Shown here: piece after piece, positions 8,668 through 18,406 of the stretch | How the letters are laid out: each line of letters begins with the position of its first letter | Position numbering within the stretch: position 1 is the first letter of the stretch | From: CAVYXA01 sp963846775 | GTDB lineage: Bacteria > Verrucomicrobiota > Verrucomicrobiia > Chthoniobacterales > UBA10450 | DNA: 64,000 nt | Reading direction: 5' to 3' | Assembly (NCBI GenBank): GCA_963846775.1 | Contig: CAWJXB010000006.1 | Span: 2,108,001-2,172,000 of the forward strand | The notes under the pieces: model-generated | Database searches by the model: none | What the model saw: the letters and a program-made list of their open reading frames with translations, nothing else | Told to the model about the DNA's origin: nothing | Program-made: the position numbers and the translations under genes

Positions 8668-9891
8668 ATGAAAGCTGGTTTTCTTGAGAAACTGATCGAG
8701 CGGCTTGGTCGGATCGGGCCGGAGGATGTCCAAAACTATCTGATCCGGTTGGCCCAGGAGAAAGGGTTCCTGGAAACCGTTTTTAACGCAATACAAGAAG
8801 GGATTATTGTGACCGATTCGAAGGGGCGGATTACTTATCTGAACGACGTCGCCTGCGATATCTTCGGGCTCGACGGAAAAAATGCGATCGGAAAACGGTT
8901 GGATGAGCGTGTGCGCGGGCTGGATTGGAATGCGCTGACAAAGACCAACACGGCGGTGAGTCGTGACACGGAAATTTTTTATCCGGCGAATCGCATCATC
9001 AACTTCTACGTCGTCCCGCTGATTATCGAACGGCGACAAGGGTTATCTGGAATCGGGGATTCAGCGCGACTGGAGTCAACGCCCCCGGAGACAGCAGCTG
9101 AGCACGTTGGACACGCCATGATTTTGCGAGACATCACCGAGGACCGGCGCTCGGAACAACAAACGATTGAGTCGGAGCGATTGAATGCGCTCACCCTGCT
9201 CGCGGCCGGAGTGGCGCACGAGATCGGCAACCCATTAAACTCGCTTCATATTCATTTGCAATTGATGCAGCGGCAGGCGCAGAAACTCGATGGCGCAGCA
9301 CGGGCCGAGCTTGAGGAGTCGATCGACATCGCGCGCTCTGAAGTGAGCCGCCTCGACTCCATCGTGACGCAATTTCTGCGCGCGATTCGTCCATCCAAAC
9401 CGCAGTTCCAGCCGGAGAACGTGAACAACCTTGTCGATGAAGCGGTCCGCTTTTTCGCGCCCGAGATCCAGGACCGCGACATTGTGGTCGAACAGGAGCT
9501 GCGCTCGGACTTGCCCTTGCTCCAGCTCGATCGCGACCAGATGAAACAAGCGTTTTATAACGTGATCAAGAACAGCTTCGAAGCGATGAAGCGCCGCGGT
9601 ATCCTCCGCATCCGGACCGACCGCGATGACACGCACGTCCTCGTCAGTTTCACCGACACCGGCGGAGGAATGTCGCCGGAGAACCTCAGTCACGTTTTCG
9701 AGCCGTATTTCACGACCAAAGCTTCCGGCAGCGGCTTGGGACTACTCATCGTCAGGCGCATCGTGCGCGAGCATGGCGGCGAATTGTCGATCGAGAGCAA
9801 TGAAGGAAAGGGACTCACGCTCACGATTCGCTTGCCCCACATCGACAAGCGTGTGCGGATGCTGGAGGCGGGCCGGGGCGGCGCACACTAA
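8668..9891 (+). CDS. PAS domain sensor histidine kinase
   Basis: 407-residue two-component sensor. A PAS domain covers about residues 40-150 (GIIVTDSKGRITYLN). It is followed by a HisKA dimerisation helix with the phospho-acceptor His184 in AGVAHEIGNPLNS, and a HATPase domain with N box NVIKNSFEAM (about 298), G1 DTGGGM (about 330), F box FEPYFTTK and G2 GSGLGL (about 354). No transmembrane helix is seen, so it is probably cytoplasmic and NtrB-like. No response regulator lies next to it in this window, so the partner is unknown. A GAAGG sits immediately before the ATG, closer than usual. Confidence 0.92.
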   Translation: MKAGFLEKLIERLGRIGPEDVQNYLIRLAQEKGFLETVFNAIQEGIIVTDSKGRITYLNDVACDIFGLDGKNAIGKRLDERVRGLDWNALTKTNTAVSRDTEIFYPANRIINFYVVPLIIERRQGLSGIGDSARLESTPPETAAEHVGHAMILRDITEDRRSEQQTIESERLNALTLLAAGVAHEIGNPLNSLHIHLQLMQRQAQKLDGAARAELEESIDIARSEVSRLDSIVTQFLRAIRPSKPQFQPENVNNLVDEAVRFFAPEIQDRDIVVEQELRSDLPLLQLDRDQMKQAFYNVIKNSFEAMKRRGILRIRTDRDDTHVLVSFTDTGGGMSPENLSHVFEPYFTTKASGSGLGLLIVRRIVREHGGELSIESNEGKGLTLTIRLPHIDKRVRMLEAGRGGAH

Positions 9892-10005
9892 CGCACTCGA
9901 CTTGAGCAAGCCAAGGCGCTATTGCTAAAATAACTTGAGTTCTGGCCTCTACCCCGGTTCGAGTCACCGCCCGGCTCCAGCAACCCAGCGGGCTCGGCAA
10001 CATGC

Positions 10006-10026
10006 AGCCGGGGTTTTGCCCCAGCT
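10006..10026. terminator. Candidate shared terminator hairpin between convergent genes
   Basis: AGCCGGGG and CCCCAGCT pair, with one mismatch, around a TTTTG loop. It lies between the histidine kinase (plus) and the giant surface-protein gene (minus). There is no clear T-tract on either strand, so support is modest. Confidence 0.35.
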
Positions 10027-10064
10027 GCACGCTCAACTCTGATTTTCGTCCTCTGGCCTCCGAT

Positions 10065-13000
10065 CTACGGCAGGCAAGCGCCGGAGTTCGACTTCACGAT
10101 CGCGACATCCGCTGCGCTCATGGTGCCATTGGCGTTCACGTCAGCGCGGAAATTACCGGGTCCGATCGGCACACCGAGCTGCGCCTTCGCCGCGGCAACA
10201 TCGGCTGCGTTGATACAACCGTTGGCGTTTACATTACCGACGAGGACACCCATCGTCACAGGAACATCGCCCAGATTTGTTCCATCATCCACGCAGCCGA
10301 GGGTGATCGTAATATATTGGACATCAGCGACCCCGGTGAGGTCAATGGTGATCGTGTTGGTCCCATTGCCGCTCGCGGTTACAACCGTGCCAATGCCGGA
10401 GCTTACCATGGCGCTGCCGACTGTGACTGGCGTAGCGAATGTGACCACCACTCGATAATCGCCGGTCCCGCCACCACTACGTGATTCAATTCCGATCGGT
10501 CCCGAGAATGGCAGATCGATATCGAAATCGCCCGCTGCTCCGTGCGTCTTGCGCGACACGGCACTGACGGCGGTTGGTGCGTTCAGGATCAACTCGTCCG
10601 CGCCGATCGTCGGAGTCGTTGCACTGCGCGTGTCGTTATCGAAGTCAGTGGTGATACCGGCAACCGGTGCGCCTCGGCTGATGGCAGCCGAGCCGCAGGC
10701 GATATGCAGGTCCGCTGTTAAAGCAGTTCCATTCGGCGCCAATAACAGCGGATCGCCAGAGATACTATTTGCATCAAGTCCGGTCGCCGCTTGCCAATCA
10801 GCCAGAGTTGCCTGGTCAACACCACTAAACACACCCACGAAACCGCCGACTCCGTTAGCGTAGAGGTCGTTGTAGTTGGAGGTCGCTCCCGCTGTAGCAG
10901 CCAGCGTAATCGCGTAATTCTTACCGGCACCGGAGGCATTGCTGCGCGAGTTATCGAAGATGTTGTCGATATAATTGCGCGTGCCTGTAGCCACATTACT
11001 GACAAAGGCAAACGTATTACTTACCGACGCCACATTCGAACCGCCGATATAAACACTATTGTAGTAGAAGTTGTTCGTTCCCGCGATGTCGAACATTCCG
11101 TACATGACATATCCATTCGTGATGGAGGCCCCAGTCGCGTCCACTCCCAGCTGGACCATGTTGTTCTGATACGTCCCACTGCCGGCAACCGCAATAATCC
11201 CAGCCAACTGAGCCCCTGTGTTGGTCGAGGTGATCGAGAGCGAATGGACAAAGTTTCGCTCCACTACGTTCGCGGTGGCTGGGAAGTTCCCATACAACGC
11301 GTAGATCGCCCCGTTGTTCGGAGTCGAATTGTCACTCAATGAATAGATCATGTTCTGCGAAATCGTGCTCACACCAGTGGGCGCGACGCTAACAATAATT
11401 CCGCTGATGCTGATGAACCCGGCTGCATTAGCGTTACCGGAGATATTGCGAACCACGTTACCGACGCAGGTGAGGTCCGCACTGGCGTTGTCTATTCCAT
11501 ACATATTGTAGGTGCCAACAACATTGTCGGTAATCGAACCCGTTGCCGTGCCGCCGATGATGTTGTTGTTGATCGTAGTGTTTACGCCTGTTGTCTGGGC
11601 GTTGCGGATACCGCGGAAACCGGCGCCGGTTCCGCTGCCGCCACTATTGATCGTAATGGTGCCAATCCTGTTATTCGAAATGATGTCGCCATTTTGGAAG
11701 CTGAAGTCGAATATGCCGCAGAATCCCCAGGTGTTGTTCGTTACCGTGGTGTCATTCACGACGATGCTGGATGAATTATCCAGACTGCCGACCGTGTTCC
11801 CGGTTACGCCACCGATATTGAATAACCCGGCCGTCGCGCCAACTGAGATGCCGATAAAGGACGTCCCGCTGCCGGTCGTCCCGGTACTGGTCGTCTGGTT
11901 GAAGCCCGATATGGTGTTGTTCTGAATGCTGGTGGCAACAGTCGTGCTCGTGCTCGGAGCCTGGATTCCGTTGACGGTATTTGCCAACCCGCTAATCGTC
12001 GTTGTTCCGGTTCCGTCGGCCGCGCCGAATCCGATTCTATTTCCGCTAATGGTCGCCGAGCCAGCGCTGCCGGGTGAAACCAGAACGCCGTTATACCTTA
12101 GGCCGGTCGTAGTAAAGGTGCGTGGTGCCGTCTGGTAGATTCGATTATTCGAGATCGTTGTCAGGTCGGTGTTCGTCGAGATACTGATCCCGGCGCAGGT
12201 AACCGCCGGAGTGAAGAAGTCAAAGATATTGTTGTTATCGATGACGTTGCCGGTGTTGTTATTCGGGCTGGCCGATCCCAGTGACATCACGCACTTGTTC
12301 GGCAGGTTGACGCCGGCAGGTCCGAGATCGTTGTTCGAAATGGTGTTGCCGCTATTGGCCCCTCCGGTCGAAGTGCTGATCAGGACATTACCGCCGGCTG
12401 TGCCGGTGCTCGAAATCGACGAGCCACGGATGTTGCAGTTCGTGACCAAGTCATTTTGAGCACCATTGATGAGGCGGATCGTGCTCGTGCCGGCCGTGGA
12501 CGAGGCTGTCGTATTCGAAATCGTGAGCGAATTGCCCCCCGAATTCAATCCATCAATCGTCACGTTCCTGGCGCCGTTCAAGTCAATGAGCGGGCTGCCA
12601 GCCGTTACCGCCCCGGTAACACTTCGGGCGCCATTCGGCCTGATGGTCAGCGATGCCCAGTTACCACCAGTTGGGTTGTTGAGGCTGGCGCCGGCGGCTG
12701 GTTCGGTAGTATCGCTAACAATGGTGACGAGAATTGCGTTGCCGGTCTGAGTTGTATTGGCGTTGAGCGCAGTGAAGGCATCTGCCAACGTGGCATAATT
12801 GCCATCTGCCCCAGTCGAGCCGGACACGGTAACATTCGGGTTCGGCCCGAAATTTGCCGTGACACTGATATCCATCATCACGTTCGTGTCCGTGCGTGGA
12901 TTGTCCGTCGAGCCATCGCTCCAGTTCACGAAGTGATAGCCCGTATCCGGCACCGCTGTCACTGGGCTGCCGCTGCCACCGTACGGTACCGTTTGCGGAC

Positions 13001-16000
13001 TCATCCCGCTGATGGAACCGTGCGGACCAGCCATGTAGGTCAAGGTATAAGTATTGATGGCGAAATTCGCAGTGACACTAATGTCCATCATCACATTCGT
13101 GTCGGTGCGTGGATTGTCCGTCGAGCCATCGCTCCAGTTCACGAAGTGATAGCCCGTATCCGGCACCGCCGTCACCGGTGTGCCGCTGCCGCCGTAATTC
13201 ACCGTTTGCGGCGACATCCCCGAGATCGAGCCGTGGGGCCCTGCAGTGTAGGTTAACGTGTAGGTGTTGATGGCGAAGTTCGCGGTCACGCTGATGTCCA
13301 TCATTACATTCGTGTCCGTGCGTGGATTGTCCGTCGATCCATCGCTCCAATTCACGAAATGGTAGCCCGTATCCGGCACCGCCGTCACCGGTGTGCCGCT
13401 GCCGCCGTAGTTGACCGTTTGCGGCGAAGTGCCGCTAATGGAACCATTCGGGCCCGCCGTATAGGTCAGCGTGTAGGTGTTAATGGCAAACGTCGCCGCG
13501 ATCGTGTGATCAGAGGTAATGTTCGCGAGGTTATAGGTCGGAACCGGACCCTGGGAAACATTGTTGTCCGTCACATCGGCGATGTGATAACCAGTTGTTG
13601 GCGTGATGGTGAACAACTGGCTACTGCCGGAGTTGTAGATTGCATTCGTCAGCAACGGCGCAATCATCCCATTCGGGTCCGCCGTCGAAGAAACCAGGTA
13701 GGTCGCGAATTCATCCGCACCGATATCAGGTGTCGGCTTGCGCGTATCGCCGTCGAAGTCGGTCGTGACGCCGGCAATTGTCTGCCCAACTCTCGCCAGA
13801 GGCGAAACCGGTCCGCTCGTGGCGATATGCAAATTCGTCGCCGAGACGTAGAGCGGATCGGCGCTCAATGACTGCGCATCCTGTGCCGTCGCAATCCTCC
13901 ACGCAGCAATCGTAGGCTGATCGCTGCCAAGGAATCCAAGCACCGGAATACCAGGTCCAGAAGCGAAGTAGTCGTTGTAGTTGATATTTGAGTAAGCAGA
14001 CGCTGCCGCCACCGAGTAGATCGCGTATGCTTTGTCACCGGTTGACGTCGTGTTCTCGTAACTACTCGTGAACACATTGTCCCGGATATCGATGCTGGTT
14101 CCGGTCGAGTTATTAAACATCGCCGGTGCGGCACCGCCCGTGGTGTTACTGGCGTATCCGGGGTGCGAGCCAAACAGATTGACGGAGTTGTCATAGATCT
14201 TGATTCCGCCGGAGACGCCTTCGAGCGCTATACCGATCGGCCAGTAAATATTGCTGGCGTCCTGGAAGCAATACACGTCGGTGATGAGGTTGTTCACGAT
14301 CGTGTCATTGCTGGCCGCAACGCCGCTATTCACCATGATGCCGCGCGAGCCATAGCCACTCGTTGTCGTACTGACAATCGTGGTGAGTGAGTTTTGCGAA
14401 ACCGTCGAGTTGATGACCTGGCTGCCGAGATAAATACCGGTCAACGATGTCGTGCCATTTCCAGTCGAGCTTGATGTGATGTTGTTGAGCGTGTTTTGCG
14501 AAACGGTCGCGCCATTCACGTTGTTATCAAGACGGATACCGCCGGTGCTCACCGCCGTGCTGCTCAGGTTCCGGACCGTATTTCCGGTGATGGTTGGACT
14601 GATAGCGTTGGCCAGCCAGATCCCGGCAAATCCGGTGTTAGTCGCGCCCGAAGATGCTGGCCCAATCACGTTATTTGTGATCGCCAGTCCATCGAGACCA
14701 CCGGTAGATACCGCTGCCGTTCCATTGGCATAAATGCCGTAGAGCACAGTCGTAATCGAGTTGTTTTGTAGCGTGTTATTATCGTTGTCAGCGCCCGCTG
14801 TTCCGACCGTCGTACCGCTCAAAGCGATGCCATAGGTCGTCGTAACACTTCCGCCGACGATATTCACATTCTTGATCGTGTTGTTCGTCGAGCCCAAGCC
14901 AGTGCCGTTGCTCTTCAACCAGATCACGGCCGCCGCCGACGTGTTACTGTTCGTAATCGTCAGGTCGCGCGACGAAGTCCCGTTGCTCGATCCATCGATG
15001 GTGACCCAGCTCGCGCTGTTGAAAATGAAGATCGCACTCGCGTTAGATCCACTGATCGTTGTCCCCGCTGCGGCCGGCTTAATTGTGATTGTGTTCGTCG
15101 AACTCGCGCCCGGGATCGCTCCGATCGTGATCGGGTAAGTCTCTGCCGATGGCAACTCCGGATGCATGTAGCTCGGATCGGTGAGCGTCATCACAACAGG
15201 GCCACTCACACCCAGATTGGTCAGCGCGTTCACGGCCGCGCTGATTGTCGGATAGTTTCCGCCCGAGCCGACAGTATAACCGCCGCTCAAGGGCGATTGA
15301 ACGCTAAAGCTGCCGCTGATTTCATCGTTCGCCGGCACCTGATCGCCTCCGAGTTCAGACTTCGCCTTGATCGTGTAGGTTCCCGCTGGTAATCCGCCTG
15401 CCACGGAAGCAAAGGTTACCGTCGTGGTTGTGCCGGACGCGATCGAGGCAATCACCTGGGTGTTGTTGTAGAGTTCAGTCGTGCAACTTCCATCGCTGCA
15501 AATCCGATAACGCACGGTCACATTCGTTTGCGTGTTCAGCCCATTGTTAGTGAAAGACGCTTGCGGCGAAAAGGCCGTATTGGCCAGTTTCGAGCCACCG
15601 TTCACAGGATCGACAAACGCTGTCGCTTGCATGTCGTTCGCAACGACAGCTATAAAGTTGCCTTCATCGGCGCCCATATCTGGTGTCGTCGCGTTGCGGG
15701 TGTCACCGTCGATATCAACCGTTATCCCGGTGATCGGTGTTGCGGTGCCCTCGACAACCGTCGGCACGGACGGGTTAATGTGCAGGTCCGTAGCCGAAAC
15801 AAATTGCGGGTTTCCATTCTGAGAAGCACCATTCTGACCGAATCCGGCCTGGATCGCAGCCAGCGTAGTCCTATCCGTCGCTCCAATAAAGCCCAACACG
15901 CCCTGCGTGCCACTGACGAAATAATCGTTGTTATTCATCGTGGTAAACACGCTGCTCGCCGCATCCGAGTAGATAGCATACGTCTTCGCCGCAGCAGCAT

Positions 16001-16679
16001 TGGTATTAACAAGGTTGGTAACAAAGATATTGTCCCGCAGATCCAGATTAGTGACCGTGGAAGCCACATAGAAGGCTGCACTCAGAGTGCCCGAGGCATT
16101 GCCTGCGAAAGAACCCGAACCGAGGTTGATCGAGTTGTAGTAGAAGTTCAGTCCCCCTGTTGTTCCCGTGATAATAACGCCGGCAATGGAATCGCTGGAG
16201 AACGCGCTCCAGCCGTCTCCCCTGATGTTTGCGATAAAGTTATTGGAGAACGTCAACCCGCTGGTCGCGGTTCCGGTGTTGATGACAAAACCGCGCCCGC
16301 CATATCCGCCAGTCGTCGTGGTGAAAATGTTGGTAATGGTATTTCTGGATATCGTCGAGTTCACAAATCCCGTTCCAACGGAAATGCCGATCGGATCGGT
16401 TGAAGACGTTGTCGAAACACCGTCCACCAGATTTTGTGTGATAGTGTTGCCAGATGAGGCGGTGGAAAAGGCCATGCCGGCCGGCAAAATGCTCGTGCCC
16501 GTGATGCCAGTAACGCTGTTCTGGCTGATCGTTGAGTTGGTCATCGTCCCGGCCGAAATGCCGATCGGATTCACCGTGTCACTCGCGATAAAAATATTCT
16601 TGATAATATTGCCGCTAATCATGGCGTTGTTAATGGTCGAGAGGACAAGACCATTGCGGCCAATCGAATTGGCGAGCAC
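10065..16679 (-). CDS. Giant secreted beta-helix protein, C-terminal fragment with SRKxHG-dockerin module
   Basis: 2204 codons in one frame, the longest intact part of a gene that begins at 21339. The 'start' here is only the first GTG after a frameshift. The protein is mostly right-handed parallel beta-helix sequence (many N-N-x-I and G-N-T-I turns). The helix units end in the D-G-D-T-R...P-D-x-G-A-D-E motif known from choice-of-anchor Q proteins; I see it four times in the whole gene. A CARDB-like beta-sandwich lies near the middle. Three InlB-B-like 71-residue repeats lie at about 12850-13490. At the C-terminus are SAVSRKTHGAAGDFDI, then two dockerin/EF-type Ca2+ loops (GNVNANGCINAADVAAAKAQ and ADVNANGTMSAADVAIVKS), ending SGACLP. 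Likely an exported adhesin-like or matrix protein. Confidence 0.85.
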   Translation of the reverse strand: MLANSIGRNGLVLSTINNAMISGNIIKNIFIASDTVNPIGISAGTMTNSTISQNSVTGITGTSILPAGMAFSTASSGNTITQNLVDGVSTTSSTDPIGISVGTGFVNSTISRNTITNIFTTTTGGYGGRGFVINTGTATSGLTFSNNFIANIRGDGWSAFSSDSIAGVIITGTTGGLNFYYNSINLGSGSFAGNASGTLSAAFYVASTVTNLDLRDNIFVTNLVNTNAAAAKTYAIYSDAASSVFTTMNNNDYFVSGTQGVLGFIGATDRTTLAAIQAGFGQNGASQNGNPQFVSATDLHINPSVPTVVEGTATPITGITVDIDGDTRNATTPDMGADEGNFIAVVANDMQATAFVDPVNGGSKLANTAFSPQASFTNNGLNTQTNVTVRYRICSDGSCTTELYNNTQVIASIASGTTTTVTFASVAGGLPAGTYTIKAKSELGGDQVPANDEISGSFSVQSPLSGGYTVGSGGNYPTISAAVNALTNLGVSGPVVMTLTDPSYMHPELPSAETYPITIGAIPGASSTNTITIKPAAAGTTISGSNASAIFIFNSASWVTIDGSSNGTSSRDLTITNSNTSAAAVIWLKSNGTGLGSTNNTIKNVNIVGGSVTTTYGIALSGTTVGTAGADNDNNTLQNNSITTVLYGIYANGTAAVSTGGLDGLAITNNVIGPASSGATNTGFAGIWLANAISPTITGNTVRNLSSTAVSTGGIRLDNNVNGATVSQNTLNNITSSSTGNGTTSLTGIYLGSQVINSTVSQNSLTTIVSTTTSGYGSRGIMVNSGVAASNDTIVNNLITDVYCFQDASNIYWPIGIALEGVSGGIKIYDNSVNLFGSHPGYASNTTGGAAPAMFNNSTGTSIDIRDNVFTSSYENTTSTGDKAYAIYSVAAASAYSNINYNDYFASGPGIPVLGFLGSDQPTIAAWRIATAQDAQSLSADPLYVSATNLHIATSGPVSPLARVGQTIAGVTTDFDGDTRKPTPDIGADEFATYLVSSTADPNGMIAPLLTNAIYNSGSSQLFTITPTTGYHIADVTDNNVSQGPVPTYNLANITSDHTIAATFAINTYTLTYTAGPNGSISGTSPQTVNYGGSGTPVTAVPDTGYHFVNWSDGSTDNPRTDTNVMMDISVTANFAINTYTLTYTAGPHGSISGMSPQTVNYGGSGTPVTAVPDTGYHFVNWSDGSTDNPRTDTNVMMDISVTANFAINTYTLTYMAGPHGSISGMSPQTVPYGGSGSPVTAVPDTGYHFVNWSDGSTDNPRTDTNVMMDISVTANFGPNPNVTVSGSTGADGNYATLADAFTALNANTTQTGNAILVTIVSDTTEPAAGASLNNPTGGNWASLTIRPNGARSVTGAVTAGSPLIDLNGARNVTIDGLNSGGNSLTISNTTASSTAGTSTIRLINGAQNDLVTNCNIRGSSISSTGTAGGNVLISTSTGGANSGNTISNNDLGPAGVNLPNKCVMSLGSASPNNNTGNVIDNNNIFDFFTPAVTCAGISISTNTDLTTISNNRIYQTAPRTFTTTGLRYNGVLVSPGSAGSATISGNRIGFGAADGTGTTTISGLANTVNGIQAPSTSTTVATSIQNNTISGFNQTTSTGTTGSGTSFIGISVGATAGLFNIGGVTGNTVGSLDNSSSIVVNDTTVTNNTWGFCGIFDFSFQNGDIISNNRIGTITINSGGSGTGAGFRGIRNAQTTGVNTTINNNIIGGTATGSITDNVVGTYNMYGIDNASADLTCVGNVVRNISGNANAAGFISISGIIVSVAPTGVSTISQNMIYSLSDNSTPNNGAIYALYGNFPATANVVERNFVHSLSITSTNTGAQLAGIIAVAGSGTYQNNMVQLGVDATGASITNGYVMYGMFDIAGTNNFYYNSVYIGGSNVASVSNTFAFVSNVATGTRNYIDNIFDNSRSNASGAGKNYAITLAATAGATSNYNDLYANGVGGFVGVFSGVDQATLADWQAATGLDANSISGDPLLLAPNGTALTADLHIACGSAAISRGAPVAGITTDFDNDTRSATTPTIGADELILNAPTAVSAVSRKTHGAAGDFDIDLPFSGPIGIESRSGGGTGDYRVVVTFATPVTVGSAMVSSGIGTVVTASGNGTNTITIDLTGVADVQYITITLGCVDDGTNLGDVPVTMGVLVGNVNANGCINAADVAAAKAQLGVPIGPGNFRADVNANGTMSAADVAIVKSNSGACLP
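12850..13490 (-). repeat. Three tandem 213-bp repeats (InlB B-like, 71 residues each)
   Basis: Three consecutive in-frame units of 71 codons. Each encodes YTLTYxAGPxGSISGxSPQT, then PDTGYHFVNWSDGSTDNPRT and the MMDISVTANF end. Matching points fall at 12871, 13084 and 13297, exactly 213 bases apart. The copies differ at only a few positions, mostly synonymous, so they expanded recently or are kept alike by recombination. The fold resembles the divergent InlB B-repeat of bacterial surface proteins. Confidence 0.9.
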
Positions 16680-16708
16680 GTTGTCACCGATCGTATTGCC
16701 GCTGATCG

Positions 16709-18406
16709 TCAGGTTATCGTCGATCCCGGCGGCCGTTCCGACTGCTTGAATTCCTGTTCGGCAGAGAGATATGACATTGTTTTGGATCGTGAGGTTATCG
16801 TTGTCAGCTCCCGCTGCTGCGCCAGTGGTATCTCCAACAAAAATACCGAACGTGAAGATGGACGTCGTGCCGACCGCTCCCCGCCTTGATGATACAATTC
16901 TTGAGTCGTGTCATTAGTCGCGCCAGCGCCTGTCCCTCGGCTGAGCACCAGGATTGCGCCTACGCCGTTCGTTGTGCTGTTCGGATTGCTGATGGTCAAA
17001 CTCTGATCGCTTCCACCAGAGTTTGAGCCATCGATGACGACCCAGCTGGCGCCATCAATTCTTAACACTCCTACCGACGCAGATCCGGATGTGATCGCGG
17101 CCGTTACTCCTGTTGCCGGCTTAATCGTGATCGTGTTAGTCGCACTCGAGCCGGGATTGAAATTAATTGTGATCGGGAAAGTCTCGCCCGTTGCATCGGG
17201 TCGACCCCCTGGAGATGTCGTATAATTAGTGTCGGTTAGGTTCAGCACAACAGCCCCGGTAAGGACCTTGTTATTAATGTCAGTCGCTGCGGCCGTGAGG
17301 GTGCCATAGGTCTGCCCAGTGCCGACATTGAACGTACCCGAAATCGCATCCGCAATCAGATAGCTATTGATTGTGCCGGTGATCGGGAATGCAGCGCTCG
17401 TCAGTGCCACGCTTGATGGGGCAGCCGCGAATGTCCCCGAATTGATGCCTACGTTCGGCGTGGCCACCAAATCTTGTGCGACAACGAAGTATTGGATCGT
17501 GTCGCCGACGCTCACTCCTGCTCCACCAAAGAGCAGCGAGTAATCGATGGTAAAGCTGAACGGCGAACCGCCGCCGCCATTGGCTTCGGCATATTTCCAG
17601 CCGTCGGTTGCGTTCGTATTATCGTTAAACGTGTTCGCGTTGATCGATTTCTTGTAATAGACACGCGGGCGCGTTCCAGCCGTCGTGTTCACGCCGCTGG
17701 CATCGGTCACCGTCACATTAGTAAAGCTGCGTGTCGCATTTACGAGATCTCGGCCCAAGGCCGTATAGGAAATCGTCGGCGGGGTCAGGTCGAGCGGCGT
17801 CCCGGTAAATTCATCCGCACCCACGTCAGGCGTAGTCGCATTACGTGTATCACCGTCGAAATCATCCGTGATTCCTGTGACCGAAATGCCGCCGCTCTCC
17901 AATTGCGTCGCGATACTCGGATTTATGTGGAGAAAAGTGGCGTCGGATCCAATCGTGCTTAGAAACGGCGGGTTCTCTGTGAACGACGCTGAATCGCGCG
18001 GCGCAATCGTGCCGGCGGTGAACGCACCGTTCTTGTACGCGCTTATGGTCTGAGCTGTGCTTGTGCCGTCTGAGTAGATCAAATTGCTCGCGCCTGGCGT
18101 GCCCGCATAAAAGTCGTTGTTGTTGGAGGCGCTGCCGTAATTGGCCAGGGTTCCGGCGGTGCCAACGCTGCGACGAAAGGCGACGACTAATCCTGTACCA
18201 TTCGGCGTTGCCACATTGACAATGGCATTGTTGCGCAAATTCAGAGTTGCCGTTGTCGCGGTTGCGCTGGCGGCGTGGAAAATGCCGGTCGTTCCGAAGT
18301 TTGCGCCCGTGGAAGTCGCCGGGATCCGAATTGTATTGAAAGAAACATTGTAGGTCGTGCTGGCGGTTGCCGATGTTACACTGATGCCACGGATTGCATC
18401 CGCCAA
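16709..18406 (-). CDS. Giant secreted beta-helix protein, middle fragment
   Basis: 565 codons in frame from the same gene as the flanking fragments. It opens at a TTG after a frameshift and leaves frame near 16900. In the correct frame the sequence continues through TSIFTFGIFVG and IDDNLTISGNTIG straight into the downstream fragment, showing they belong together. Content: beta-helix turns, a choice-of-anchor Q-type closing motif (DDFDGDTRNATTPDVGADE), then a beta-sandwich region of about 120 residues (LTPPTISYTALGRDLVNATR onward), then a new beta-helix domain beginning at GQTYGTLTAAATDINN. It is not expected to be an independent protein. Confidence 0.7.
   Translation of the reverse strand: MADAIRGISVTSATASTTYNVSFNTIRIPATSTGANFGTTGIFHAASATATTATLNLRNNAIVNVATPNGTGLVVAFRRSVGTAGTLANYGSASNNNDFYAGTPGASNLIYSDGTSTAQTISAYKNGAFTAGTIAPRDSASFTENPPFLSTIGSDATFLHINPSIATQLESGGISVTGITDDFDGDTRNATTPDVGADEFTGTPLDLTPPTISYTALGRDLVNATRSFTNVTVTDASGVNTTAGTRPRVYYKKSINANTFNDNTNATDGWKYAEANGGGGSPFSFTIDYSLLFGGAGVSVGDTIQYFVVAQDLVATPNVGINSGTFAAAPSSVALTSAAFPITGTINSYLIADAISGTFNVGTGQTYGTLTAAATDINNKVLTGAVVLNLTDTNYTTSPGGRPDATGETFPITINFNPGSSATNTITIKPATGVTAAITSGSASVGVLRIDGASWVVIDGSNSGGSDQSLTISNPNSTTNGVGAILVLSRGTGAGATNDTTQELYHQGGERSARRPSSRSVFLLEIPLAQQRELTTITSRSKTMSYLSAEQEFKQSERPPGSTIT

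Noticed and set aside
9945..9985. tRNA-like 3' end (GGTTCGAGTCACC and CCCGGCTCCA) between the kinase and the giant gene
   Set aside because: The T stem does not pair and no acceptor, D or anticodon arms are upstream; too weak to call even a remnant or attachment site.
12456..13256. Long plus-strand ORFs within the giant gene (also near 11512, 15528, 16168)
   Set aside because: They are antisense to the beta-helix coding sequence, full of Val/Ile or Arg/His runs produced by its repeats, with no family sequence or ribosome binding sites.
12850..13490. Regular direct repeats that could suggest a CRISPR array
   Set aside because: The unit is 213 bp with no spacer pattern and lies in frame in a protein gene; no cas genes are present.
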